A stretch of DNA of 64,000 nucleotides from an uncultured Clostridia bacterium (GTDB lineage: Bacteria; Bacillota; Clostridia; Oscillospirales; Acutalibacteraceae), in the NCBI GenBank assembly GCA_944384815.1, contig CALWUW010000036.1:124001-188000 (forward strand), given 5' to 3'. The notes beneath the pieces are model-generated. The model had not been told where the DNA came from, made no database searches, and saw only the letters and a program-made list of their open reading frames with translations. The translations under genes and the position numbers were made by a program. Shown here piece after piece: positions 23,908 to 30,699 of the stretch (its first letter is position 1; each line of letters starts with the position of its first letter).

Positions 23908-25878
23908 ATGTTTGATTCCAGAAGCGCTGCTTATCGGGAACCTTTTGGCGCCGTGGAGGAAGGCTGTGCGGTGCATTTTCGGATTACCGTGCCCCGGGAG
24001 CTGCATTGCTCCGCGGCTCGGCTGTGTATAGAGAAGGACGGACAGGGCCGGGAGTCCTTCGGCATGTTTTGGTGCGGCATGAATGGAGAGAGCCAGGAGT
24101 GGTGGGAATGCCACTACACCCCGGCATCCAGCGGCCTGTATTTTTATTGCTTTTCTCTGGATACCTGGAAAGGGGTTCTGGAGATTCGCCGTCTGCCCGG
24201 CGGGCAGGATACCCTGGATCCTTCCGGGGGCCTTTGGCAGATGACGGTGTATGAAAAAGGCTTTACTACGCCGGACTGGCTGGCCGGGGGCATTTTGTAT
24301 CAGATTTTCCCGGATCGGTTCTGCCGCTTGGGGGACCTTCCTTCGGAGCAGGATCTCCCTTACGGGCGGCAGCTTCATGGAAATTGGGAGGAAGAGCCCT
24401 GCTGGAGGCCCAATGAGCAGGGGAAGATCACCAACTCCGATTATTTCGGCGGGAACCTTCAGGGCATTCGGGAAAAGCTTCCCTATTTGGCTTCCCTGGG
24501 GGTCACCTGCCTGTATCTGAACCCGATTTTTGAAGCCCATTCCAACCATCGCTACAATACGGCGGATTACAGCCGGATCGACCCTCTTTTGGGCACGGAG
24601 GAAGATCTGGAAGCTCTTTGCAAAGAAGGAGAAGCTTTGGGAATCCGGGTGCTGCTGGACGGAGTGTTCAGCCATACCGGCAGCGACAGCGTGTATTTTA
24701 ACCGGGAAGGCCGGTATCCCCAGCCCGGCGCCTTTACGTCCCGGGAATCGCCGTATTTCAGCTGGTATTCCTTCCGGAATTGGCCCTGGGAGTATGAATG
24801 CTGGTGGAATTTTGATACGCTGCCCAATGTCCGGGAGACGAACCCTGCCTATACCCAATATATCAGCGGAGAAGAAGGCATCGCCCGGCTTTGGCTGCGG
24901 CAGGGGGCAAAGGGTTGGCGGCTGGACGTGGCGGATGAGCTGCCGGATGGGTTCCTGGACGGATTCCGGCAGGCGGTAAAGGCGGAGGACCCCCAGGCGC
25001 TGGTGTTGGGGGAGGTTTGGGAGGACGCTTCCAATAAATCCGCATATGGTGTCCGCCGCCGGTACCTTTTGGGCCGCCAGCTGGACAGCGTTATGAACTA
25101 TCCTTTCCGAAACGCCATTTTAGGCTTCCTGACAGGCGCCTCCCCCCAGGATATGATGGAAATTCTCCTGTCTGTGGCGGAAAACTATCCGCCGCAGGTG
25201 CTTCGGCTGCTGATGAACCATATCGGAACCCACGATACGGAACGGGCGCTGACGGTTCTGGGAGATGAACCGGCCGGAGGAAGGGACCGGGAATGGCAGA
25301 GCCGGAAGTGCCTTTCCCCCGAGGAGAGGAAAAACGGCCTGCGGCTTCTGCGGATGGCTTCCGCCATGCAGTTTACCCTTCCCGGCGTCCCCTGCATTTA
25401 TTACGGGGATGAAGCGGGAATGGAGGGGTATCGGGATCCCTTTAACCGCCGGACATTCCCCTGGGGACGGGAGGATACCTCCCTGGTGAATTGGTACAAA
25501 AAGCTGGGAGTGTTCCGGAAAAGCTGCTCCTGCCTGAAGGAAGGATCCTTCCAGCCCTGGAGAGCTCAGGACGGCGTCCTGGCGTATATCCGCCGGGATG
25601 AAAAGGACGCTGTGTTTTGCGCCGTGAACCGGGATCCTGCCCCCAAGCGGTTTTCTCTTCCCCGGGAGTGGAAGGATGCCCTGGCTTTTATAGGGGCGCC
25701 TCCGGATGAAGAAGGAAATTTGTTTATGGAGCCGGTTTCCTGCACCTTGCTGCGGCTTTGCCCCGGGGAGAAGGCGGCGAAAAAAGCCGCCATTTCCATC
25801 CGGAAAGAGGAAAAAGAGAGGCCGGAGCCCCACACCGCTTCTCAGTTGGCTTCCGCAGGGCCCAGGCGGAAAACGTAA
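23908..25878 (+). CDS. Glycoside hydrolase family 13 alpha-glycosidase (neopullulanase/maltogenic type)
   Basis: A 656-residue enzyme without a signal peptide, so it acts on imported maltodextrins. An N-terminal carbohydrate-binding region (to about residue 130) precedes the barrel: ILYQIFPDRFC, SDYFGGNLQGIREKLPYLASLGV and YLNPIFEAHSNHRYNTADY. The catalytic residues are Asp340 in GWRLDVADE, Glu369 in VLGEVWED and Asp443 in IGTHDTERAL, all intact. The PCIYYGDEAGMEGYRDPFNRRTFPW block fits cyclomaltodextrinase/neopullulanase relatives. The ATG at 23908 follows AAAGGAAAGAGAGC. The last 30 residues are Lys/Glu-rich and variable. Confidence 0.92.
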   Translation: MFDSRSAAYREPFGAVEEGCAVHFRITVPRELHCSAARLCIEKDGQGRESFGMFWCGMNGESQEWWECHYTPASSGLYFYCFSLDTWKGVLEIRRLPGGQDTLDPSGGLWQMTVYEKGFTTPDWLAGGILYQIFPDRFCRLGDLPSEQDLPYGRQLHGNWEEEPCWRPNEQGKITNSDYFGGNLQGIREKLPYLASLGVTCLYLNPIFEAHSNHRYNTADYSRIDPLLGTEEDLEALCKEGEALGIRVLLDGVFSHTGSDSVYFNREGRYPQPGAFTSRESPYFSWYSFRNWPWEYECWWNFDTLPNVRETNPAYTQYISGEEGIARLWLRQGAKGWRLDVADELPDGFLDGFRQAVKAEDPQALVLGEVWEDASNKSAYGVRRRYLLGRQLDSVMNYPFRNAILGFLTGASPQDMMEILLSVAENYPPQVLRLLMNHIGTHDTERALTVLGDEPAGGRDREWQSRKCLSPEERKNGLRLLRMASAMQFTLPGVPCIYYGDEAGMEGYRDPFNRRTFPWGREDTSLVNWYKKLGVFRKSCSCLKEGSFQPWRAQDGVLAYIRRDEKDAVFCAVNRDPAPKRFSLPREWKDALAFIGAPPDEEGNLFMEPVSCTLLRLCPGEKAAKKAAISIRKEEKERPEPHTASQLASAGPRRKT

Positions 25879-25905
25879 AAAATAAAAGGAAACGGAAAAA
25901 AAGGC

Positions 25906-25934
25906 TTGCTTTTTTTGGAAAGCTGTGGTATCAT
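25906..25934 (+). promoter_or_regulatory. Sigma-A-like promoter of the tRNA gene
   Basis: TTGCTT, 17 bp, TATCAT, about 22 bp before the predicted start region of the tRNA. Confidence 0.7.
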
Positions 25935-25962
25935 AATCTACGCGGCTCGAGGAACCGCATAT

Positions 25963-26039
25963 GCGCTCGTAGCTCAGCTGGATAGAGTGCTTGACTACGA
26001 ATCAAGAGGTCAGGGGTTCGAGTCCCTTCGGGCGCGCCA
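25963..26039 (+). tRNA. tRNA-Arg (anticodon ACG)
   Basis: A 77-nt cloverleaf with encoded CCA. The acceptor stem GCGCTCG pairs with CGGGCGC, the D-arm contains AGCTCAGCTGGATAGAG, the anticodon stem-loop is CTTGA-CTACGAA-TCAAG with anticodon ACG, and the T-arm holds GGTTCGAGTCC. The wobble A is expected to become inosine through the TadA encoded at 37329-37889. It is transcribed alone, ending at the terminator 26044-26094, and marks the left edge of an AT-rich patch. Confidence 0.97.
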
Positions 26040-26043
26040 AGAT

Positions 26044-26094
26044 AAACCGCATGCGATAGCCGTTTTTCGGGCTTGACCATGCGGTTTGTTTTTT
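26044..26094 (+). terminator. Intrinsic terminator of the tRNA-Arg gene
   Basis: AAACCGCATG (26044-26053) pairs with CATGCGGTTT (26078-26087), followed by GTTTTTT. Confidence 0.85.
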
Positions 26095-26213
26095 GCAGAG
26101 ACCAAATTGACTACTTTTTGACTTTTTCAGTTAACAGAAACATAAGCTGTCTGTATAAATCCGTTTATGCAGGTGTTTCTACATTTCCACACGGAATTGA
26201 AAGGAGAAAAGTG

Positions 26214-26528
26214 ATGAATGAATTTATTCTTTTTTTCTTATTCCTTATACTTGGAGCGATATTCCGAACAGGAAAAGCTGCTTTTTTAATTTCAGGTTTT
26301 AGTTCTTTACCAAGCAGTGAAAGAAAAAAATGGGACGAAAGCAAATTATCAAAATTTGCTGGAAATATGTTTCTTTTAATTTCTGTAATATATATAATTG
26401 CAATTATCGTTCGTTATCTTTTTCCAACAACTGGTACTTGTGTAATGGAGTACGCGAATATTCTTGCGGTAATTGTTGGAATGGTTGGGTTTATTTTTGT
26501 AAATTTCAGCAAGAGACTAAAAAAATAA
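26214..26528 (+). CDS. DUF3784-like small membrane protein
   Basis: A 104-residue protein with three hydrophobic helices: FILFFLFLILGAIFRTGKAAFLI, MFLLISVIYIIAIIVRYLF and ILAVIVGMVGFIFVNF. Between the first and second helix is GFSSLPSSERKKWDESKLSKFAGN, the soluble loop typical of DUF3784 proteins, which are common on Gram-positive mobile DNA and have no known role. AAAGGAGAAAAGTG precedes the ATG. Codons are AT-rich (many TTT, ATA, AAA), unlike every neighbouring gene, and the gene starts 175 bp downstream of tRNA-Arg. This suggests horizontal acquisition. Confidence 0.75.
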   Translation: MNEFILFFLFLILGAIFRTGKAAFLISGFSSLPSSERKKWDESKLSKFAGNMFLLISVIYIIAIIVRYLFPTTGTCVMEYANILAVIVGMVGFIFVNFSKRLKK

Positions 26529-26647
26529 GATAGCATAAAAATGCTGTTGTACGTGAAGTGTCCTTTTGTTTTTCAGATGATTTTTGCAAAGAGTGCAGAG
26601 ATGTTATAGTGGATACGCAAGAAAGATGACGCTAAGAGGGATAAAAA

Positions 26648-26761
26648 ATGACGGAAAAGTATGTTTCGCTGGTCAATCGCTTTATTCAGTGGGAAATTTT
26701 ATCGGATAAACTGAGAGCTGCCTTTTTGCTGGGTTCACAAGCGAGAAATGAGAAAAAATAG
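26648..26761 (+). pseudogene. Truncated nucleotidyltransferase remnant (aminoglycoside 6-adenylyltransferase-like)
   Basis: A 37-codon frame, MTEKYVSLVNRFIQWE followed by DKLRAAFLLGSQARNEKK. The GSQAR stretch after LRAAFLL resembles the GS(R/Q)AR nucleotide-binding turn that begins nucleotidyltransferase domains of the ANT(6)/streptomycin adenylyltransferase type, which continue for about 250 more residues. Nothing downstream continues the homology, so this is a 5' fragment, not a resistance gene. It is AT-rich like the neighbouring DUF3784 gene. A TATAGT element is seen at about 26604 upstream. The family assignment rests on a short motif. Confidence 0.45.
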
Positions 26762-26835
26762 AACGGAACCGTATAAAAATATCCGCAATTTTATAGCTGG
26801 TTTACCGTCAGCTCCTCATGTGTCTCTTTAAGAAG

Positions 26836-26880
26836 AAATCCCCTTCTCCCGGTATTCCCGGGCAGAAGGGGATTTTTTTA
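26836..26880 (+). terminator. Intrinsic terminator at the right end of the AT-rich patch
   Basis: AAATCCCCTTCT (26836-26847) pairs with AGAAGGGGATTT (26864-26875), followed by further T. Confidence 0.85.
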
Positions 26881-27052
26881 AAGGATTTCGCAGGCTTATG
26901 GAGTTCGGGAAAAGAAAAGACAAAAGGTCCGGGAACTGCCGTGCTTGTTTTTTCAGCGGATGCCGTTCTTTTTCTACTTGCAGAGAAAAGTTTCTCCCTG
27001 TATACTGTATTTACTTTCGGATGGATTTGCATTCCAACCGTAGAATCGTAGA

Positions 27053-27115
27053 ACTGTTCATCCGTTCAAGCCGTTCATCCGTTCTTTCCCGTTTCTGCCG
27101 CCGGTTTGTCCCGGT
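27053..27115. repeat. 9-bp degenerate tandem array (CCGTTCATC)
   Basis: Seven 9-bp units: ACTGTTCAT, CCGTTCAAG, CCGTTCATC, CGTTCTTTC, CCGTTTCTG, CCGCCGGTT, TGTCCCGGT. Confidence 0.7.
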
Positions 27116-27250
27116 TTCTCTTAGCCCGGCTCTTGCCGCCCAAGCCCTTACCCGGAAAAGATTCTGTTTTTGGGGACTTAGTCACAGTCTCTCCCCTTTG
27201 TTTTGCGATACAATACCGGCAAAGGGACATAGGAAAAACAGGAAGGCCAG

Positions 27251-27282
27251 GAACCCGGGAACCCGGGAACCCGGAAACGGAC
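27251..27282. repeat. 8-bp tandem array (GAACCCGG)
   Basis: Three identical GAACCCGG units and one decayed copy, AAACGGAC. Confidence 0.8.
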
Positions 27283-27388
27283 CACCGGAAAGCCATAGCA
27301 CGCCCGTGCCGGAGCGTGGAAATAGGAAAGCATCCGGCAACCGTTTTTCCATCGTCCTGATAAGCGCCGAAAATAGAGACAGGCGTGA

Positions 27389-27478
27389 ACCGCATAAAAT
27401 GCGTAAAAAGCCTAAGCGCCCAAAAGCCCGAAAGAGACAAAAAATGTGAAAGGCGAAAAAGGCGAAAAAGGCGTAAGG
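27389..27478. repeat. 9-bp degenerate tandem array (GGCGAAAAA)
   Basis: Ten 9-bp units: ACCGCATAA, AATGCGTAA, AAAGCCTAA, GCGCCCAAA, AGCCCGAAA, GAGACAAAA, AATGTGAAA, GGCGAAAAA twice, GGCGTAAGG. The last unit runs into the ribosome binding site (AAGGAGCG) of the ferredoxin gene. The same type of unit is seen at 41751-41823 and 49762-49797. Confidence 0.85.
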
Positions 27479-27487
27479 AGCGTGTGT

Positions 27488-27709
27488 ATGGGAACGTTTG
27501 GAAAAATTCGTCGGGCCAGGGTCCGGCGGGAGATCTGTGTGGCCTGCGGCTGCTGCGTGCCGGTTTGTCCGAAAAAAGCCATTTCCGTGTTTAAAGGGAT
27601 GTATGCCCAAGTGCAGGAAGCAGCCTGTGTAGGTTGCGGAAAATGCGCCGGAGAATGCCCTGCTTCCGCCATTACAGTGGAAGCGCTTTCGGGGGAGGGC
27701 TGCGTATGA
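27488..27709 (+). CDS. 2[4Fe-4S] ferredoxin
   Basis: A 73-residue cytoplasmic electron carrier. It has two complete CxxCxxCxxxCP cluster motifs: CVACGCCVPVCP and CVGCGKCAGECP, each with the following AI segment. A short basic N-terminal extension (FGKIRRARVRRE) could help it dock on membrane or partner protein. AAGGAGCG precedes the ATG. Its stop overlaps the start of the membrane Fe-S protein gene (ATGA), so the two are coupled and probably work together. Confidence 0.9.
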   Translation: MGTFGKIRRARVRREICVACGCCVPVCPKKAISVFKGMYAQVQEAACVGCGKCAGECPASAITVEALSGEGCV

Positions 27710-28347
27710 AAAAAGCGTCTTCTCCCTCTCCCTGGTATAGGTATCTTTGGATTGCGTCCCTGGCCTATTTGATCGCCGGGTTCTTCAACATTTTATTTGC
27801 CTGGCTGGGGCTTCTCTGCTTTTTCATCCCTTTGCTTATTGCCTTGGCAGGCGGCGGAAAAGCCTATTGCAACCGCTACTGCGGCAGGGGACAGCTTTTT
27901 CAGCTTTTAGGGACCCGGCTGAAGCTTTCCCGAAAGAAGCCCACGCCCCGCTTTTTGAGCAGCAAGGGCTTTCGATATGGATTTTTACTGTTTTTCCTTC
28001 TGATGTTTGGTTTGATGCTGTGGAACACCTGGCTGGTTTTGGCCGGCGCCCGGGATCTCCGGCAGATAGTAACGCTGCTTTGGACCTTTCAGGTGCCTTG
28101 GCACTGGGCCTATCCCGGGGATTTGGTGCCTGCCTGGGCGGCGCAGTTCGCCTTTGGATTTTACAGCGTGATGCTTACATCCACCATTTTGGGGCTTGTT
28201 ACCATGCTGCTGTTTAAACCCCGGAGCTGGTGTGTCTATTGCCCTATGGGCACCATGACCCAGCTGATCTGCAAAGCTCGGCACTCCCTTTCCCGGGAAG
28301 AAGCGGGTAAGGAAGAGACTCCCGCAAAGGCAAAGGAAACGGAATAA
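27706..28347 (+). CDS. Membrane 4Fe-4S protein, NapH/NosR C-terminal-like
   Basis: A 213-residue integral membrane protein with about four to five helices (WIASLAYLIAGFFNILFAW, LCFFIPLLIALAGG, FLLFFLLMFGLMLWNTWLVL, FYSVMLTSTILGLVTMLLF). Two cysteine clusters, KAYCNRYCGRGQLF and WCVYCPMGTM, match the loops that bind Fe-S or pass electrons in NapH/NosR-type quinol or ferredoxin oxidising proteins. With the coupled ferredoxin upstream and thiol-redox genes downstream it could carry electrons from the cytoplasm across the membrane; this is inferred from order only. Confidence 0.75.
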   Translation: MKKASSPSPWYRYLWIASLAYLIAGFFNILFAWLGLLCFFIPLLIALAGGGKAYCNRYCGRGQLFQLLGTRLKLSRKKPTPRFLSSKGFRYGFLLFFLLMFGLMLWNTWLVLAGARDLRQIVTLLWTFQVPWHWAYPGDLVPAWAAQFAFGFYSVMLTSTILGLVTMLLFKPRSWCVYCPMGTMTQLICKARHSLSREEAGKEETPAKAKETE

Positions 28348-28378
28348 ACCGGAAGGGCGCAGAAAAAGAGGAAGAAAT

Positions 28379-28450
28379 GCAGGATGGAATACAGCAAGGA
28401 CAGCAGGGATAGCAGCAAGAATAAACGCAAGAATAACCGTAAGGATACAG
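28379..28450. repeat. 9-bp degenerate tandem array (AGGATAGCA)
   Basis: Eight 9-bp units: GCAGGATGG, AATACAGCA, AGGACAGCA, GGGATAGCA, GCAAGAATA, AACGCAAGA, ATAACCGTA, AGGATACAG. It lies between the membrane Fe-S gene and the Crp/Fnr gene, ending 39 bp before the latter's start. Confidence 0.75.
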
Positions 28451-28489
28451 GTTTTCCCCAGGGTTTTCATCTTGAAAGGAGGAGGCGTT

Positions 28490-29161
28490 ATGCCCGTTGA
28501 TCCTCAGCTGTTCCCCGGAGAACAGCTGCCGTTTTGGAATTCTCTTACCCCGGAAGAAAAAGAATTTGTCCGAGGAAATGCCGTGTTTCGCCAATACCAA
28601 AAAGGGGAAATGATCCATGGCGGTGAACAGGACTGCCTGGGGTTGGTGCTGGTGCTGGAGGGAGAGCTGCAAGCCAGCATTTTGTCCCAGGAAGGGCGGG
28701 AGATCACCCTGTTTCGGCTGAACCCCGGGGAGCCCTGTGTGCTTTCCGCTTCCTGCGTGATCCGCCAGATCACCTTCCATACCCAGATCACCGCGGAAAA
28801 GGACACCCGCCTGCTGATCCTTCGGTCCGGTGATTTTTCCCGGCTTACCGGACAGAATATTTATGCCCGCTGCTTTATGTATGAATTGCTCACCCAGCGG
28901 TTTTCCTCAGTGATGTGGACTATGCAGGCCATTCTGTTTCAGGGGTACGACCGGCGTCTGGCCGCATTTTTGCTGGAAGAATATCACAAAACAGGCAGCC
29001 CCCGGCTTTCCATGACCCATGAGCAGATCGCCCGAAACACCAATACCGCCCGTGAAGTGGTGACCCGGATGCTGAAGCGCTTTGCTTCCGAGGGAATGGT
29101 GGAGCTGGGCCGGGGATTTATCCGTTTAAAGGATCTTTCCGCTTTGGAAGATCTGGCATAA
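28490..29161 (+). CDS. Crp/Fnr-family transcriptional regulator
   Basis: A 223-residue regulator. The N-terminal cyclic-nucleotide-binding-like beta roll (YQKGEMIHGGEQDCLGLVLVLEGELQASI, LFRLNPGEPCVLSASCVI) is followed by a long dimer helix and the Crp winged helix: LSMTHEQIARNTNTAREVVTRMLKRFASEGMVELGRGFIRL. CVLSASCVI is typical of the redox/NO- or haem-sensing clostridial subgroup; there is no N-terminal Fnr four-cysteine set, though several cysteines (49, 84, 90) could sense redox. GGAGGAGGCG precedes the ATG. Its position inside the redox gene cluster suggests it controls that cluster. Confidence 0.88.
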   Translation: MPVDPQLFPGEQLPFWNSLTPEEKEFVRGNAVFRQYQKGEMIHGGEQDCLGLVLVLEGELQASILSQEGREITLFRLNPGEPCVLSASCVIRQITFHTQITAEKDTRLLILRSGDFSRLTGQNIYARCFMYELLTQRFSSVMWTMQAILFQGYDRRLAAFLLEEYHKTGSPRLSMTHEQIARNTNTAREVVTRMLKRFASEGMVELGRGFIRLKDLSALEDLA

Positions 29162-29162
29162 C

Positions 29163-29194
29163 AGTATAACGGTATAGTGGTATAACGGATCCGC
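29163..29194. repeat. 8-bp tandem array (GGTATAAC)
   Basis: AGTATAAC, GGTATAGT, GGTATAAC, GGATCCGC. It begins 2 bp after the Crp/Fnr stop codon. Confidence 0.65.
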
Positions 29195-29251
29195 TTCCGG
29201 CGCCCAGTCGCCGGGGGCAAAAACGGAGTTTTGTTCGGGGAGGTTTGTATT

Positions 29252-29905
29252 ATGCAATATGGCATTACATTTTTGGAGGGGATCATATCCTTTGTTTCCC
29301 CCTGTATGCTTCCGCTGCTGCCTTTGTATATTTCCTATTTTGCCGGGCACGCGGATAAAAAGCACCGGACATTTCTCCGGGCGCTGGGATTTGTCCTGGG
29401 GTTTACCCTGGTTTTTCTGGCGCTGGGGCTGTTTGCCGGGGCTGTGGGAGGATTCCTTTCCCAGTATCGCCTGGCGGTGCAGATGGTCAGCGGGGTGGTG
29501 GTGATCCTGTTCGGTCTCAGTTATCTGGACGTGATCCGTCTGCCCTGGTTTAAGGGGATGAATTCCGGCCGGGAGATCCGCAGCTTCTTTTCCGCGTTTC
29601 TTTTCGGCGTGATCTATTCCGTCAGCCTTACCCCCTGCGTGGGCGCTTTTCTGGGCTCGGCGCTGATGTTGGCGTCCTCCGCCGGAGGGGCTCTGGAAGG
29701 GACGTTGCTGCTTTTGACCTATTCCCTGGGGCTGGGGATCCCCTTCCTGTTTTCCGCCGTGCTGATCGACCGGCTGAACGTGGTATTTACCTGGATCAAA
29801 AAGCATTACCGGGTGATCAATCTGGTTTGCGGCATTTTTCTCATCGTAATGGGGATCTGTATGGCGTTGGGATGGACCAACGCGGTTTTATCCGTGTTTT
29901 CGTGA
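29252..29905 (+). CDS. ccdA: CcdA-type thiol-disulfide transmembrane protein
   Basis: A 217-residue membrane protein with six helices and the two conserved motifs with membrane cysteines: GIISFVSPCMLPLLPLYISYF and YSVSLTPCVGAFLGSALM. CcdA/DsbD-beta proteins pass reducing power from cytoplasmic thioredoxin to exported thiol proteins. The TlpA-like protein encoded 9 bp downstream is the probable recipient. GGGGAGGTTTGT precedes the ATG at 29252. No cytochrome c gene is in the window, so the purpose is more likely general reduction of exported disulfides or peroxide defence. Confidence 0.92.
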   Translation: MQYGITFLEGIISFVSPCMLPLLPLYISYFAGHADKKHRTFLRALGFVLGFTLVFLALGLFAGAVGGFLSQYRLAVQMVSGVVVILFGLSYLDVIRLPWFKGMNSGREIRSFFSAFLFGVIYSVSLTPCVGAFLGSALMLASSAGGALEGTLLLLTYSLGLGIPFLFSAVLIDRLNVVFTWIKKHYRVINLVCGIFLIVMGICMALGWTNAVLSVFS

Positions 29906-29914
29906 GGTGACAAC

Positions 29915-30463
29915 ATGAAAAAGAAACAAGTTTACATTTTGCTGTCCGCTTTGTTTGTGGTGCTGTTGGCAGGCGCCGTGGTGGCGTATAATTTCCTTTC
30001 CAAGACCTATACGCCGGAAGAAGCCGCCGGTTCTTCCTCCGGGACCCCCTCCCGGGATTTCACCGTGCTTTCTTTGGAAGGAGAAGAAGTGAGCCTTTCC
30101 CAGCATTTAGGGCGTCCGGTGGTGGTAAACTTCTGGGCCACTTGGTGCGGCCCCTGCAAATCCGAGCTTCCGGCCTTTCAGGCTGCCTATGAGGCCAATG
30201 GGGATCAGGTAGCGTTTATGATGGTAAATCTCACCGACGGCCAGCGGGATACAGCGGAAGCTGTAACCGGTTACATTGAGGAATCCGGGTTCACCTTCCC
30301 TGTATACCTGGATATGGAGATGGACGCCGCCCAAACGTACCGGATCAGCTCCGTGCCCTTGACGTTGTTTATTGATGCTCAGGGAAATGTCATCCGGGCG
30401 CAGATCGGGGCTATGTCCCAAGAAACGTTGAATCGGTATATTGAGCAGCTTTTAAATGCCTAG
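29915..30463 (+). CDS. Membrane-anchored TlpA/ResA-like thioredoxin
   Basis: A 182-residue extracytoplasmic thiol oxidoreductase. An N-terminal anchor helix (VYILLSALFVVLLAGAVVAY) leads into a thioredoxin fold: FTVLSLEGEEVSLSQHLGRPVVVNFWATWCGPCKSELPAF, with active site WCGPC, and the cis-proline in ISSVPLTLFIDAQGNV. The insertion after the active site is typical of TlpA/ResA. GAGGTGACAAC precedes the ATG. It is the last gene of the redox cluster, ending at the terminator 30505-30537, and should be kept reduced by the CcdA protein immediately upstream. Confidence 0.92.
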   Translation: MKKKQVYILLSALFVVLLAGAVVAYNFLSKTYTPEEAAGSSSGTPSRDFTVLSLEGEEVSLSQHLGRPVVVNFWATWCGPCKSELPAFQAAYEANGDQVAFMMVNLTDGQRDTAEAVTGYIEESGFTFPVYLDMEMDAAQTYRISSVPLTLFIDAQGNVIRAQIGAMSQETLNRYIEQLLNA

Positions 30464-30504
30464 TAACCTTGTAAGCCCTGTTCAGACAAGCACGAGCAAA
30501 AAAC

Positions 30505-30537
30505 AGAACGCCTCCGGGTTTTCCGGGGGCGTTCTTT
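30505..30537 (+). terminator. Intrinsic terminator of the redox cluster
   Basis: AGAACGCC-CCGG (30505-30517) pairs with CCGG-GGCGTTCT (30522-30535), followed by TT. Confidence 0.8.
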
Positions 30538-30581
30538 GCGGAAAAAGTACGGGCTTCCGGCAGCCAAAAGCCGAGGTTTCG

Positions 30582-30622
30582 AAAAAACAGCAGCCCCGCC
30601 CGTTTACCGGGCGGGGCTGCTG
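30582..30622 (-). terminator. Intrinsic terminator of the subtilisin gene
   Basis: A 15-bp perfect stem (plus arms 30588-30602 and 30608-30622, rich in GC) followed on the minus strand by six T (30582-30587). Confidence 0.9.
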
Positions 30623-30659
30623 CTAAAATATTAAAATACGCTGCTGCTATTTTCCGGGG

Positions 30660-30699
30660 TTACAGGCCTACAGGTTTACAGGCTTACAGGCTTCAGCGG
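30660..30699. repeat. 8-bp tandem array (TTACAGGC) overlapping a stop codon
   Basis: TTACAGGC, CTACAGGT, TTACAGGC, TTACAGGC, TTCAGCGG. The fifth unit contains the stop codon of the subtilisin gene (30693-30695). Confidence 0.8.

Larger units (their letters stand above)
26881..27487. other. Gene-free spacer made largely of tandem arrays
   Basis: About 600 bp with no supportable gene. It contains three separate degenerate arrays (27053-27115, 27251-27282, 27389-27478). GC content is back to the genome norm, unlike 26100-26800. Confidence 0.6.

Noticed and set aside
26044..26094. Attachment site next to tRNA-Arg
   Set aside because: The inverted repeat is better explained as the tRNA terminator, and no duplicate of the tRNA 3' end or integrase was found in the window.
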